Assembly (NCBI RefSeq): GCF_023343835.1 | Contig: NC_064472.1 | Location: 46,261,799 to 46,325,798, forward strand | Source: Lagopus muta | Taxonomy: Eukaryota > Chordata > Aves > Galliformes > Phasianidae | DNA length: 64,000 nt | Direction: 5' to 3' | Shown: piece after piece, positions 1-12,700 of the stretch | How the letters are laid out: every line of letters starts with the position of its first letter | How positions within the stretch are numbered: position 1 is the first letter of the stretch | Position numbers and translations under genes: made by a program | Notes under the pieces: model-generated | Seen by the model: only the letters and a program-made list of their open reading frames with translations | Told to the model about the DNA's origin: nothing | Database searches by the model: none

Positions 1-342
1 ACCAAGTTGACAAATGTGCAATAGGAATATATAAACAGAAAGGTGAACGGCTGTTTGCTGGGGTGGATAGTGATAGGACAAGGGGGAATGGTATTAAACT
101 GAGACAGGAAGGTTTAGGTTAGATATTAGGAGGAATTTTTTCACTCAGAGGGTGGTGATGGAATGGAACAGGTTGCCCAAGGAGGCTGTGGATGCCCCAT
201 CCCTGGAGGCATTCAAGGCCAGGCTGGACGTGGCTCTGGGCAGCCTGGTCTGGTGGTTGGTGACCCTGCACGTAGCAGGGGAGTTGAAAGTAGAAGATCA
301 TCCTTTTCAATCCAGGCCATTCTGTGATTCTGTGATTCAGTT
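1..342 (+). mobile_element. CR1 LINE, 3' end (+)
   Basis: Contains the CR1 3' UTR landmarks in forward order: an AGGAGGAATTTTTTCACTCAGAGG-like stretch, GGTTGCCCAAGGAGGCTGTGG, a GGCATTCAAGGCCAGGCTGG block, and a terminal ATTCTGTGATTCTGTGATT tail. It is 5'-truncated and enters from the window edge. Confidence 0.93.
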
Positions 343-479
343 CTTTAAACTAATTTACTGCACATGTAGAAAATGTATGAAAATACCCTGCTCAAATGTC
401 TGCTTTCTGAACGTAGATATTTCAGTGCCTCAAAGGATAACTTACTCAGGGCTGTGGGCTGAGAATGTGGGCTGTCTTT

Positions 480-712
480 CATGTCGCTGTGGCCACGTAG
501 AGGAATTCAGTGACTCAGCTTTGCTCCATACACAGTTCCATGTCAGACACCATTTTGTTAGATCGCCTCTGTGTTGCCCTCGTCACGTGGCAACAGAATG
601 TAATAGAACATTGGTGGGAGGGTTCAACCTCATACTGCTAGCATGTGCTTCTGAATTCAAGGGCCAACGCAATAAAATAGGAGGCATTACTTTCAGAGCA
701 GCCCTTGTATAT
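480..712 (-). mobile_element. mariner/Galluhop-type DNA transposon fragment (-)
   Basis: The right end reads TAGGAGGCATTACTTTCAGA, the inverted complement of the terminal repeat seen in the second copy at 51811. Further in, ATGGTGTCTGACATGG-like sequence (reverse strand) matches the transposase start region. Only the 5' part survives and it is full of stops. It directly follows the CR1. Confidence 0.75.
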
Positions 713-1452
713 AGGATTTGGCAGACAAGGGTTCAGAAATGAAACCTGATTTTGCTAATGCAGTTGACTACATGTGTTTTCAGGGTAATTAGAAGATCAC
801 AGGCTTAAAATCTCTGGTGTAGAGAGGTGAGGCAAGAGTCATCTCTTCAACAGTTTTCATAAATTGACTTTTAGCTGGATTTTTCCTCAAGCTCAAACTA
901 TTGCATAATAGAAGATTGAATTATCCTCAGTCAAGGAAATCACCAATTATACCTAATTTAAAAAAATCAGAAGTTCTGCTTTTTTTTTGAGGGGGAGGTG
1001 GGAGAGGCTGGGTAAAGAGCGCTAAGTACTCCATGCAAGCACTTTTGTTTTATAACAGAACTTGGTGATGTGTCAGAGTAAACTCTGAAGTTGATACAGT
1101 ATCAAGAAGATTATTGCTACTAGTCTAAGGAACTTTGAAGGATTGGAGCCCAGTCAGTGTACAGATGGTGCCTTTGTAAAGGAAGGTGCCACTGGCCACA
1201 GTGACTGCTTGTTTATCCCATTGCAGTGCTCAGTGTATTGCATAGGACCATGGTAAACGGCGTATCAGGTATCTTTTCCTTTCAAAAATAAACATTTTTA
1301 TTTTCAAAAATATGAATCTCAGAAATTTATATTTTAAAAGAAAACAGATACTGTAGAATTGTGGAGAAGGTTCATATTTCTGTTGCAAAAGGTTCCAATT
1401 CAGTCTTAAAGATTTTTTTCAGTGCATTACCTTGGTGACTGATGCCAAGTCT

Positions 1453-1908
1453 TAGAATCATAGAATGGTTTGGGTTGGAGGGGACTTTTAAGATCATCTA
1501 CTTCCACTCCCCTGCTGTAGGGAGGACACCTCCCTCTAGACCAGGTTGCTCAAAGCCCAATACAGCCTGGCCTTGAATGCTTCCAGGGATGGGCCACTCA
1601 CAAACTCACTGGGCAACCTGTTCCAATGTCTCGCTACCCTTATAAAGTAAAGAAATACCCTTATAAGTAAAGAATTTCTTCCTAATATCTAGTATAGACA
1701 TATCCTCATCCAGCTTAATGCTGTTTTCCCTTGTCCTGTCACTATCTGTCTTTATAAAAAGTCCATCTCAGCTTTCCTGTAGGCCCCCTTCAGGTATTGG
1801 AAGGCCCCTATGAGGTCTCCTCAGAGCCTTCTTCAGGCTGAAGAGCCCCAGTTCTCTCAGCCTGTCCTCACAGGGGAGGTGCTCCAGCCCTCTGGTCATC
1901 CTCTGTTT
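1453..1908 (-). mobile_element. CR1 LINE, 3' end (-)
   Basis: Begins with the reverse-complement tail AGAATCATAGAATGGTTTGG and continues through GACCAGGTTGCTCAAAG, TGGCCTTGAATGCTTCCAGG and CAGCCTGTCCTCACAGGGGA. It contains a short internal duplication around 1640-1672 (CCCTTATAA...GTAAAGAA). Confidence 0.92.
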
Positions 1909-3547
1909 CGTTTTACTTCACTGTGTATGGATCATCTACCACAATCTGTACACACTTGTAGGTACTTGTAGCTGTGGCATAAATGTGGTTTCCAGAATTA
2001 TTTTTGTTTTGAATTAATTCATCAGCATTTCTACTCATTAAACTCATTCACAAAACTACAGCTTTCTCAGTTGTTCAGGTATTTAATGGTAGGATTCTGT
2101 GTTTTCCATGAGCTTACTAAAACTGTTCCTAACAGTATTTTTCTCTATTTTTTTTTTTTTTAAAACCACAGTAAATATAAAAAAAAATTAACCTGGCAGT
2201 GTTTAGACGCATCTGGTGACTGGTGTTGATGCGAGCTCCACATCCTCTTTCTTTGCTGGAGGCAATTATGGTGACAGATACTAAAGTCCAGCAGTGAAGT
2301 GAATGCTTGCTAAAAGCTTAAGCAGAGCTTGCCAAGTCAGAATCCGATTTTTGTAGTCTCCAAGGGACTGTAAATTTTCAGAGCTTGGAAAAATCCCAAT
2401 TCCCCTTTTGAAAAAGTCTTCTCCCATGTTCCCTCTGTCCCCCCTCCAGCTGGTGTCATCATTGTTGCTATGGTGAATAAATGAATGCTTGAAAAGTCAG
2501 CACTGACATCTTCCACAAATAGCTAATAGGCCACACCCATGTAATTTTATGAGAATAAAATGAGCGCTGATTTAAAAAAAAAATAAAATAACATAAAAAC
2601 CCTTTGTTTATTTGGTGAACCTTTGTTTTTAAGATATAGCTTATTCTACTGTCAGGATTGTATCTATAAATAAAAGATATGGCATAAATAAACAGAAACA
2701 TATCACAGTTGCGAAGAGCCTCTGTGTAGTCTGCCTCATAAAGTAATGTTTTTCTGAAAAATTCTCTTACCAGCTGTTCCTTTTATTGATGGTAGGATTA
2801 TGTAGCAGTACAGAAGAGCCTCTTCTGTTTCAAGTACATGCCTGACAAAGAACTGTATTTCACCTAGTGTGTAATCATTCCTCTTGAACGCATTTTATTC
2901 CTACAGAAGCTTGTGATCAAGTTGTTCTCAAGATAGCAATGCCTTCTTAACCTTAGGAGTTATTTATGCTGTTTTAATACATAATGAAAGCAGGTTTTGC
3001 TTTGTTAGAAACACTGTGGAGAATGGCCAATGAATTGATGTACTTGAACATGGAAGGACTGTCTTAAGTGATAGCTGCTGAAATTAAACACAGAAATCAT
3101 TTGCAATTATTTTAGATTTGATTTGCTCCAGAGTATCAGAATTATATTATGGCAACATTAATGGTACAGTTCTGCCTCTTCTCATCAGAATATGTATACA
3201 GTTGATGATATGTTGGGGAGTATGAAGACTGTACTGGAGAAAAAGAAAAGAGGAAAGAGCAGTTTAAATCATTGATGCAGTTTTCTGTAGAATCAAAGCA
3301 TTATTCTTAGAAATTCCTGAAATATCTGAGGAGCTTGTGCAAGGTGTTATTCTGTGTTATAGAAAGAGAGAATGTATAATGAAAGAAACCTCAAGCAGTG
3401 AAGCTATGAGAAGTTTTAGTGAGTGAGGGACTTACAAGCACTTAATTGCAACTTTTTAAATATTCTGTTAAATTGGACAGATTGAATAGCAGTTGTATTC
3501 ACCTAATTTTTCTCTTCTCACTGCTGCATGCTTTCTTTGTTCTGTAG

Positions 3548-3735
3548 GGGAACAGCCAATGATGAAATGTGTAATTTTTACATTATGTATTACATGGAAG
3601 CCAAGCATGCTGTCTCGTATACAACGTGCACACAGAATGCAAACCCCGAGATGTTCAGAAACATACCACCGGAAGCAAATATTCCTATTCCAGTCAAGCC
3701 TGATATGCTAAAGATGGCACATGGGCATCAAGAAG
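3548..3735 (+). CDS. PAM: PAM exon: end of the PHM domain
   Basis: This 188-bp exon follows a pyrimidine-rich acceptor (TTCTGTAG) and ends at GTAAG. The first base completes a codon from the missing upstream exon (phase 2) and the last base starts one (phase 1). It encodes DEMC, where Met is the CuM ligand (Met314 in rat numbering) and Cys is a disulfide partner, then the Tyr that contacts the peptide carboxylate ([10 protein letters not shown]). It ends with the conserved [15 protein letters not shown] segment that closes the PHM core. Confidence 0.96.
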
Positions 3736-6700
3736 GTAAGAAAAAAAGCTTGAAATCCATTTTGTGTAAAACTTCATGTTTACTGATGTGTTTGTTTTAC
3801 TTTAATGTGTAAATTGTCATAGAAAGCAAATGAAATTTTGAATGAAACGCAAGTTGTTAATTCAAGAGCATCATGACCTTCTGCTCTTAATTTTGATCAA
3901 AATGTCTTCCACAGTCTTTTGTCTATTTCTTACTGCATTCATTTTCAATTTCCGGCATGGTTTTATAGCTATGTCACCTACGTATACACAAGAAAATTGA
4001 ACTTGTTGCTATGGTACATAGATATCAGTGCTTTAAATAAACATTTTCTTAATAGTTACTTTAGCTTCTATCTATTTCCTGCAAAGTTGAAGTTTTCTAG
4101 ATCCCAATGCATTGTTATTGGAAGAATCAAGCATTTCTATTACCACAGTAGCAGTATTCAGAAGTAGCTTTGTTGATATGGCTGTGTTGTGTAGTTCTAC
4201 ACAAGGCAGCAAATACTGTAAAGCAGTATGTTTAACCAGATGCTTAGAAAACTGATAGTTATTTGGCAAAATACTGCCTGGATAGAGCTAGATTTGTTTC
4301 TCATGCTGGAGCTGGTTATATTGGAGTCATTTGCTGCACCATTGTTGGGCAGTCTTTTGCATTATACAGACACAAGAACACATGAAAGTTGGGATATATT
4401 TGATACCAGCTATTAGTTAAGTTTAGGACTAGCTGGAATTATCTGTGATATTTTTTTCGCTGACATCACTGAGGCTGCCATTGAAATTGGGATTTGAGCT
4501 TTGATCAAGTAGGTTTATGCTACCCTTTCACAAAGGTCCATAAAAAAAAAATTCTTGGCAATTGCATATGTTCTTAAACTAACAGCTTCAAAAAAAAAAA
4601 AAAAAAAAATTCTCCAGGTTTTACTGCAACTGTGGAACGTTTCTATCTATGTAGATGGATAGGTGATACAGAATCTAAGTTTTTTCCTAACCTCTCCTGT
4701 TACAAATGTAAATAAATGTTTCTTTTTCATTACATTTCTTTTACTGCTCTATTGATTGGTACACGTATTATTGTTAGAGGGTTAAAAAAAAAAAAAAGCT
4801 GATTTCAGAAGGGCTTTTTTCTCTAGCAGATGATGTTCATTTCCATTCACACGCAGAAGTTAACAGCTTATTCTAAATCCCCTTTTTTAGAAACCAAGGA
4901 TACTGATAAAAGTTCTTTGCAGCTGTCAAAAGGAGAAGAGGAAGAGATTTTGGATCAGAGTATGTATTTGTTTATTTCATCTTCAAATAAGGAGCTCATT
5001 AACGTTAAATACTGCTAAATAAAATTCTGCTTATTAAAGATAAATGACATTTTAAATCTTTTTTCCTTTAGCTGATGCAATTGATTACGTTGTATTCAGT
5101 TAATACTACCAAAAGTTATGTACAGTCTCCTAGGTAAATTATTAGAATGGAGACAAAGAAATTGTGGCAGCCTAAAAGCAGGAAAATGTATTGACTGTTC
5201 TTTTTATGTGACAATTCATGTAATCTACTACTTTCTCTTCTTTTCCTTAATTTGTTTTACCATGCATATGTTCTATACATAGTATTTTATTACTCTTCAC
5301 TATCAGTAGTACATGCAGTGGGTAGAATGCTGTTAGTGTGTAATACTAAGTTATTTCTCACAACTTACATATATCTGCATATGTGCATAACAACTCATGC
5401 TTGGATGTGTACAGTACTTGTAGGAAAAAAGAAATCATGACTGTTGTAACATCTAGAAATATTCTGACATGCTTAGATTTCAGAGATATTTTAATATGTC
5501 TGTACGTCACAGTGCTTCTGGTTTGGATCATGCGTTACTACTGGGTAGATATTGGTTTAGTATCTTAGAGTTTTATTCACAAGGAGAAAATATCTTGTCA
5601 ACTGGAGCTCCATTTTGTTTTAGTTGAATGTTACTGAGGATATAGAACTTTGTGGTTGAAGTAGTAAAAAAGTAAGGTTAGTAGGGTGACGGTTATGAAA
5701 CTGGATTGCCAAAGAAGTATGAATTCATAAAATAAGTGTAAAAGGCAATATTTTTAAAAGCTATACTCCTGTGGTATTAGTTATACTATAAATTTTCTTT
5801 CACTTGTAATGAAAGATTAGGTGACTCACGTTTTCCAGAGGTGCTAGGCTTTCTTTATACACTTTTGTTTTGAAAAGTTAGCTCAAATAATTTAGTCAGT
5901 TACATAAAAGCTAGCGTAGAGAGCATAAGAGGCTTTGAATGATAATGAAAGTACCACAAGCTGCTAGAGACAACGTCTACAATTCTGTATTTGAAACTTC
6001 CTGAGTTAATTTTAAGTTGCATTTCTTAGAAATAGATATAATTCTAAAAATATTTTATTTTTAAGCCTGTTTCAGAGCAGAATGAACTGCGTACAAACAT
6101 ACGTACATAAAGTTTTATAGTGACAAGCTACTTCAAGTGCTTGAGCATTAGGTTGAAAATCTTGTTACCAGTGTGTTTTACTGAATTCATTAATGTTTGA
6201 AACAAAATGTTTGAAACAAGATCCTGTATCTAAAATACTTTTTGTCTTTGAAATGTATTTCAGAGGCACATTTCTGCAATCCAATTTTGTTTCCTTAGAC
6301 CACTAGTTGGTATACATTCTCATCTAACTTGTTTCTATGGAAACAGACTTCTTCATGTTGTCCATTTGAAGTTAGTTGGTTTCCTGATGTAAAATATCAA
6401 AATGTTGGAGCGATGAGAGAATCTTGTTTCATCTTCTCAGCTGTTAGGTTAAGATAAATTCTCCCATCATTTACAGGAGTCTGGCTGGAGTTTTATGTTG
6501 ATGTACCTCAAACTTCAGTCCTGTTATATCTGTGTAGGAAAAGGAAAAAAGAGATTAGGTTTGGTTTTATTCTCTCCATAGAAAGAAAACTGCATGGCTC
6601 TTCTAGAAATATTTTTTGGCACTATAATCGCATGAACATGTGATAAAATATGGATGAAAAATTGGGACCTAAAGTCTTGTCAGCCTTCTTTAGTAACTTT

Positions 6701-9700
6701 AGTGAGTTACTCAGCATCTGAAGAAGATCTTAATCGTGTGATGAGTCTAAAGTCCAATGGGAGTGGTAGATCTTTTAATGCAACAGCAAGTAAATGATGT
6801 GTTAAAGGTCATAATATAAACTTTTTATTTATGGTCTAGCATGAAATGCTCATCTTTATGAAATGATCATCTTTCGGGCAATAAACGATCCAAACTCAGG
6901 CTTTGATTAGTTCTACTGCTTAGTAAACTCAGCCTTTAATTAATTTTGCTGAAGTAACTTCATTTCACCTTCCTTAGCTTCAGGTAACTGAAGTGAACTT
7001 TGTTACTTTACTAAAAGTAGAATAGTCATGTTGCCCTGGAAATATTATCAAATCTGGATCTGAGGGGCTAGAGGCAAACTTTGGTGTGCCTACTATTGAT
7101 CTGAGCATTTACATAAAAAGAGAAAAACAGAAAAAAAACCCCTGCTGTTTGTAAATATCAGCATGGTAATAATGTTTCCGTAACATAATTACTTAGATAT
7201 AGGTTTAGTATATGTATTTTGCATGCAGTCAGTTCGTTATATTAGTATTTGAGGAGTTACAATTACTTTTACTATGAATTTTTGATTTCATCATCTTCGC
7301 TTAAGAGAAGTGCATTAATAAATGATGTTTATATACTAGAATTGGCAGTATTCACCTCAAACTAAACCATCATTCAGCTCAAAGAATAAGCTAAATCCCC
7401 CTGATGTTAAAATTGAACTAAACTTAATCTAAGTAAAGCTGACCTCATTATATTGTCTCTGAAGCAGTAGTGCAATAGCTTGATGAGGATAAACTGTTTA
7501 TGGAAACTTAGTTATAGTTGGAAGTTCAATTCATTTAGACATTTATTCATATTTGAGTGTTTACAGTTCCTGTAAACCTTCCAGCCCCCAGAAAAAAAGC
7601 TCACCACGTTATTTTTTCTTCATCAGTGCAAGTTAATATAAATTAGATTCAATGGATACGGTACTGAAAAAACTATTATCTCTTCATAGCATTTTCCATA
7701 GCTGTCCCTTTCCTTGTGGGGAAAAAAAAAGTTCTAAATGTGTTTCATTCTAATTGCCCAAGACTATTCCTGCTGTAGCTTGTGGCATACCAGAGACTAT
7801 GTTTAGATATAAAAGCATAATGCAGCCTAGATTTGTTTTAACACCAAAGCTGTAATACTGCTGCCTGAAAGGTATGTGGGCACAACAGCAGGAATTGTTT
7901 CTTAATAACAAGAAGGAACATGCAGGTGATGGTGAATCAAATGTACGTTATTTTAACTATTAGCCCATGGCTTATGGTATGATAGCTCATTTTGTGTGCA
8001 CTAGGTTTTGAAGCATAGAAGTCAAATATTTTTTCTGGTAAGGCCAATGTAATTACAGTTAAGCAGTTTGGGGAGAAAAAAAAGAATATTTCTAGACTGG
8101 CTTGTACTGAAAATTTGCTTGCAATATATGAAACAAAAATTGGAGTTGACTTTTTGTTTCAGATGTGTGCGTACACATGTACATATTGTTTGCACATGCA
8201 CTGCAGAGATAAGAGACAGGATTTTCATTTCTTTTCTGATATTACTATTTACACTGATGACTGAGAGAAATACATCTTTGCTCATGTCTGGCTTAAGGAA
8301 TTTATAAATTGGAACTGAAAAATAGCTTGTATAATTTTCTGTTGTGTTAAAATCTGAAGTGGAAGACATGGTTGTAATTCTTTTGCTTTCAGTATTGATA
8401 ATTTTACTGGCAGTATTTGTTGTTTGTTTTTTTTTCCTTCATTTCTCATAATTTTGTGACTAACATGAACACAAGTTATTCCAGGATCTCAAATGGTGAA
8501 GTTCAATGGAAGGGAATTCAGAATCTCTTTTTGAGCATCCTGTGTAAGCTACTGCGGTCTTGGTGGTAAGGTTGTACAGAACTCTCCACAGTATTTCGTT
8601 GTTTTGGAAATCAGGAAGTATCTAGTGAGTAAAACAGAAAATGATGTAAAGAGTAGAATACATCTTCATAGTATAAGGTAGTGTCATGTTATCTTGTAAA
8701 ATGGGCTTTTATTCCTACTCTAGTCTTTGAAGATCATAGAATCATAGAATGGCTTGAGTTGGAAGGGACTTGAAAGATCATCTGGTTAGAACCTCCTGCT
8801 GTGGAAGAGTTGCCACCCATTAAATCAGGCTCTAGATCAGATAGCCCAACCTGGCCTTGAGCACCTCCAAAGATGGGGCATCCACAGCTTCTCTGTGCCT
8901 TTGCCAGCGCCTCACCACACTCTGAGTGAAAAATTTCCCTCTAACATCTAATCTAAACCTCCCCTTTTTTTTTTTTTTTTTTTTTAGATTAAATCCGTTT
9001 CCCTTGTCCTATCACTACCTGCCCATTTGAAAAGTCAGCATCCCTCATGTTTATAAGCTCCCTGTTATTTCTGGAAAGCCTCGGTGAGATCCCTCCAGAG
9101 ACTTCTCCAGGCTGAACTAGCTCATCTCCCTCAACTTTTCTTCCTAAGAAAGGTGTGTTCCAGATCTTTGATCATTTTCATGGCCTCTTCTGGACTCACT
9201 CCAACAGCTCTACAACTGGCTTGTGCTCAGGACCCCAGGCCTCTGTGCAGTGCTGAAGGTGTAGCCTCACAAGGACAGAACAGAGGGAGACAAGTTTCAA
9301 GAGAGAAAGTTTCCTTTATGGATGTGTGAAGGACTAGAATAGACATTTTTAGATTAAGGCAAGATATATATGTTTGAGAAATTATTTATATGTTTTCAGT
9401 TTTGGGGTGCTTTTTTGGTGCTAAGAGAGAAATTTCTGAAATGGAGTATAGAAGGAAAAGTATCTGAATTAAAATTGGCAGAAAATGCTTCTGAGGGGTA
9501 CTAGGAATAATACCTACGGTTAGAGAATTAGAATTAGGAAGATTCAAAATCTGGAATTTGTTTCAGGGCTACAAGATCCTGCCATAGTTTTTAAATAAAA
9601 GATTAGTCTTCTGTTAGGTTAAGATAAGAGTATTCATAATCTTTACAAAAGCATCTTCAGCATAGCAGAGAAGAAGCAACAGATCTAAGCAAAAAGTTGC

Positions 9701-12700
9701 AATTGGTATGGGCTACACGCCTAAGCAGGAGACAAATATGACAAGCGTGGAAAGAAGTCACTTCAAACTGTCTTAACTGTTTTATGCTTGGTTTATCTTC
9801 TTTGCTTAGATATTTCCTGTAATGCTGAAATAATACTTAGTATGGGATGACTGCAAAAACTGGTAGTAAGATCATTAATGTGTCTGAGCAAATGGAAAGT
9901 AGGCGCTGTATCAGTTTATGAAGAGTTCAGAGACATGGTTGTTATTTTCACATTTTCAGATAATTTGCATGTCTTTTTTAAACTGAAGCATCAGAATTTT
10001 AGATTTCAAAAAAAAAAAAGGGGGGAGGGGGGAATTAAAGAAAGGAGAACTCTTTACTAAACATAATCACATACATGCAGTTCAGTGACAAGAGAAGTAT
10101 TTACAAATCTGTGCTGTGTAGAATAGAAATTTTAGATGAAATTGGCATTCTGTGCTCTTGAATTACCAACTTGTTTAATATCTCACTAAGCACTGCAAAA
10201 TTTCTGTTCATTTGGAAGTAGGTGATAAATATATTTGATTGTAGCAAAATGGTTGCTGCTTGTCAGTAACTTAGTACTGCTCAGGAAGGGAGAGGTTAAG
10301 GCAATTGAGAAACTAACAAGTGTGGCAGTCACTTTTCCTGAAAAATGTATTAGTGGTCATTATTGTTCACAGTCGTGGAGGAATGTAATATTTTGTATCC
10401 TGAGAATAAAGTTCATCTGTCCCTGAGAAAGGCAAAAGAAGGAAGGGTAAATTTAGGGTAATGCATGTCAGCAACAGCTATTTATGACCAAGTGAAAGGC
10501 ATACTTACGTATCTTTTTTTATTAATATTTCATCAATAATAATAATAATAATAATAATCCTGGCAAGAACATGCAGAAATTCTCCTTGCAGCACTGTTAT
10601 ACTCCATGAGGAAGCATTTTGTTTTGCTTTGAGAATAAACTACTTCCAATTTGGAGTTTAAGTATCAAATTCTAACTTGATGATGAAGAAACCTCCATCT
10701 GTAACAAAATGTAATTCTTAAGTGAGGATTACTTTGTCATCTTAAGTAACTAGAAGGTTAGTTGATGTATTTCTTAAGAGAAAGGGAGAGATGCTTTAAG
10801 TTTAACCCTGTGTTTGCTAGTTACGAAATCTAGTGAGCTCTTGGGTTCACAAAAGCTTCGTACATTAACAGATTTTGACAGTTGAATTCAAAGAAAAAAA
10901 AAAGGAAGTAAAATTGAGGAGGATACATTTACATTGTGATAGTAGTAAAAGCTCTTCTTAGGGACACATAGAATAAGACAGAAAATAACATTACTTCCAA
11001 CAGAAGCTAATGATGTCTTTTTTTTTTTTTTTTTTTTTAACCTTTACTTCTACCAGGCTTTCTCTCTTGTGACCTGTTTGTTTATGGCTTGAAAGCAGAT
11101 AAAGTTTCTGTTCCTCAAGTGTGTCAGTTTGGGTGTTCTGTCTCCTGATGGCAACCAACAGTCTTTAGACTAACTTAGCAATTTTCACTTCCTAATAGCT
11201 ATACCTCTGCTCCCAGCTCCTTCAGATCCCTTTGGAAAGAAACAACCTTACTTAATAGTAGTTAGTTTTCAGGAAACGTTCTAGTCCTTTCATCAGAATA
11301 GCAGGTCAAATCAGTATGAAAAATAATGGGTTATGAACCATTTTAAAAATTATTTTGTTCCAGTATCTCAAACTATGTCCAGTGTCACCTTAAGCAGGCA
11401 TTTGGTTTTACTCACTTCTGTAGTGTCTTTCCAACCTTTCTTCCCCTCTTTTCTACCAGCAATGTTATGTCCTGTTTGCCTGTTTTAGTCATCTTACTGA
11501 CTTCATGTTGGAACAAAAAAAAAGGCATGTTTAAACAGATACGGAAAATGAAAACTGATTTTATTAAATACTGATACATACTTATTTGACAGGCATTTAG
11601 TTACAAGGCCATGGTCACAAAGATGACGCTGACAGCCATGTTCTGATTTCTTTCTCAGTAAGATAGCTGTTCACCTCAAAGGCACTTCCTCTGATATTGA
11701 GAGTACGTACTTTTAACGTAGTACTTAATTATTCCCTGGGATTTAAGGTGAAGTGGTGACACTACTGCAATACATATTATTTGGACCCTAATTTCACCAC
11801 TTCAGCTCACTATTTTTGCCAAAACAACAAACTGGACAGTCCTGATAAGACAGAAATGTGCAGTTTCAGAATACAAAAGATTTTATTCGGAGTTAATTAG
11901 AAAAACTAAAGCTATCTACGAAGGCTTATCGCTTACTATAATTGTACGAATGAAACAGTGAAGTTCAGAAAGAGTATAATTACTGGCTCTGTATCTAATC
12001 AGACATGCTCAAAATAAATGTATTGCAAAACAAGTATTCTGGTTTAAAACCACCTGAGCTGAAGCAACGCCCTGACCAGCCTTGCGGTAGTGGTCCCTTT
12101 TTAGAGAACTGTTTACTAGACTTTTGCTCTCAATTACTTCAATTCTGGTTATTTCTAGGCAAGATTTTGTTGTGTCACAAGGCTTGGTGTTGGAAAGCCT
12201 CTTCTGTTTTATTCCTAACAGAAGTTGGAAGTAGCCAGGGTCAAAGTAAGGGGCCTGTCTCAGTAAGGCTACACAGATGTTCTGAGAGAAATGCATGTTT
12301 TGGAGATGAGATTTTCAGGCACCCCTGGAATGTTCCTGTCTTTTTTCTAAAATTTGGTAAAGTAAGTTTTCACCTATATGTCTTAACAGCCATGCATCCC
12401 AATATCTTAGCTTGATCTTGCAGCACTGTGGCTAGATCATCCAGATCAGAAACTGGTACTTCCAATACTATGATGGTGCAGCTTAAGAGCCATGGACAGA
12501 AATGATGGTAATGGTGTTGAACCGTCCAGGACTAAAATCATCAGGATTCTTTCCAGATTGTGGTGGTCAACATGATAAACTTAACATACTAAACTGTTTT
12601 GTTATCTTCAACTAATTCAGCCCTCTATAGAGGTCAGGTTCTGTTGCTAGCATCAAACTGACATAGAACTTAAGGTTAAACTTAATTGCACTATACTTCT

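Larger units (their letters stand above)
1..3547 (+). other. PAM: PAM intron (5' part outside the window)
   Basis: No exon of PAM is recognisable before 3548. The stretch holds two CR1 fragments and one mariner fragment, listed separately. The remainder (713-1452 and 1910-3547) is AT-rich intron with homopolymer runs and no supported gene. Confidence 0.8.

Noticed and set aside
152..742. 196-codon open frame on the + strand
   Set aside because: It runs across a CR1 3' end, a spacer and a mariner fragment in succession; the translation is of repeats, not of a gene.
12005..12415. overlapping opposite-strand frames of 136 and 95 codons in a PAM intron
   Set aside because: No family resemblance, no splice context and no start context. 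Both are likely by chance in a slightly GC-richer patch.
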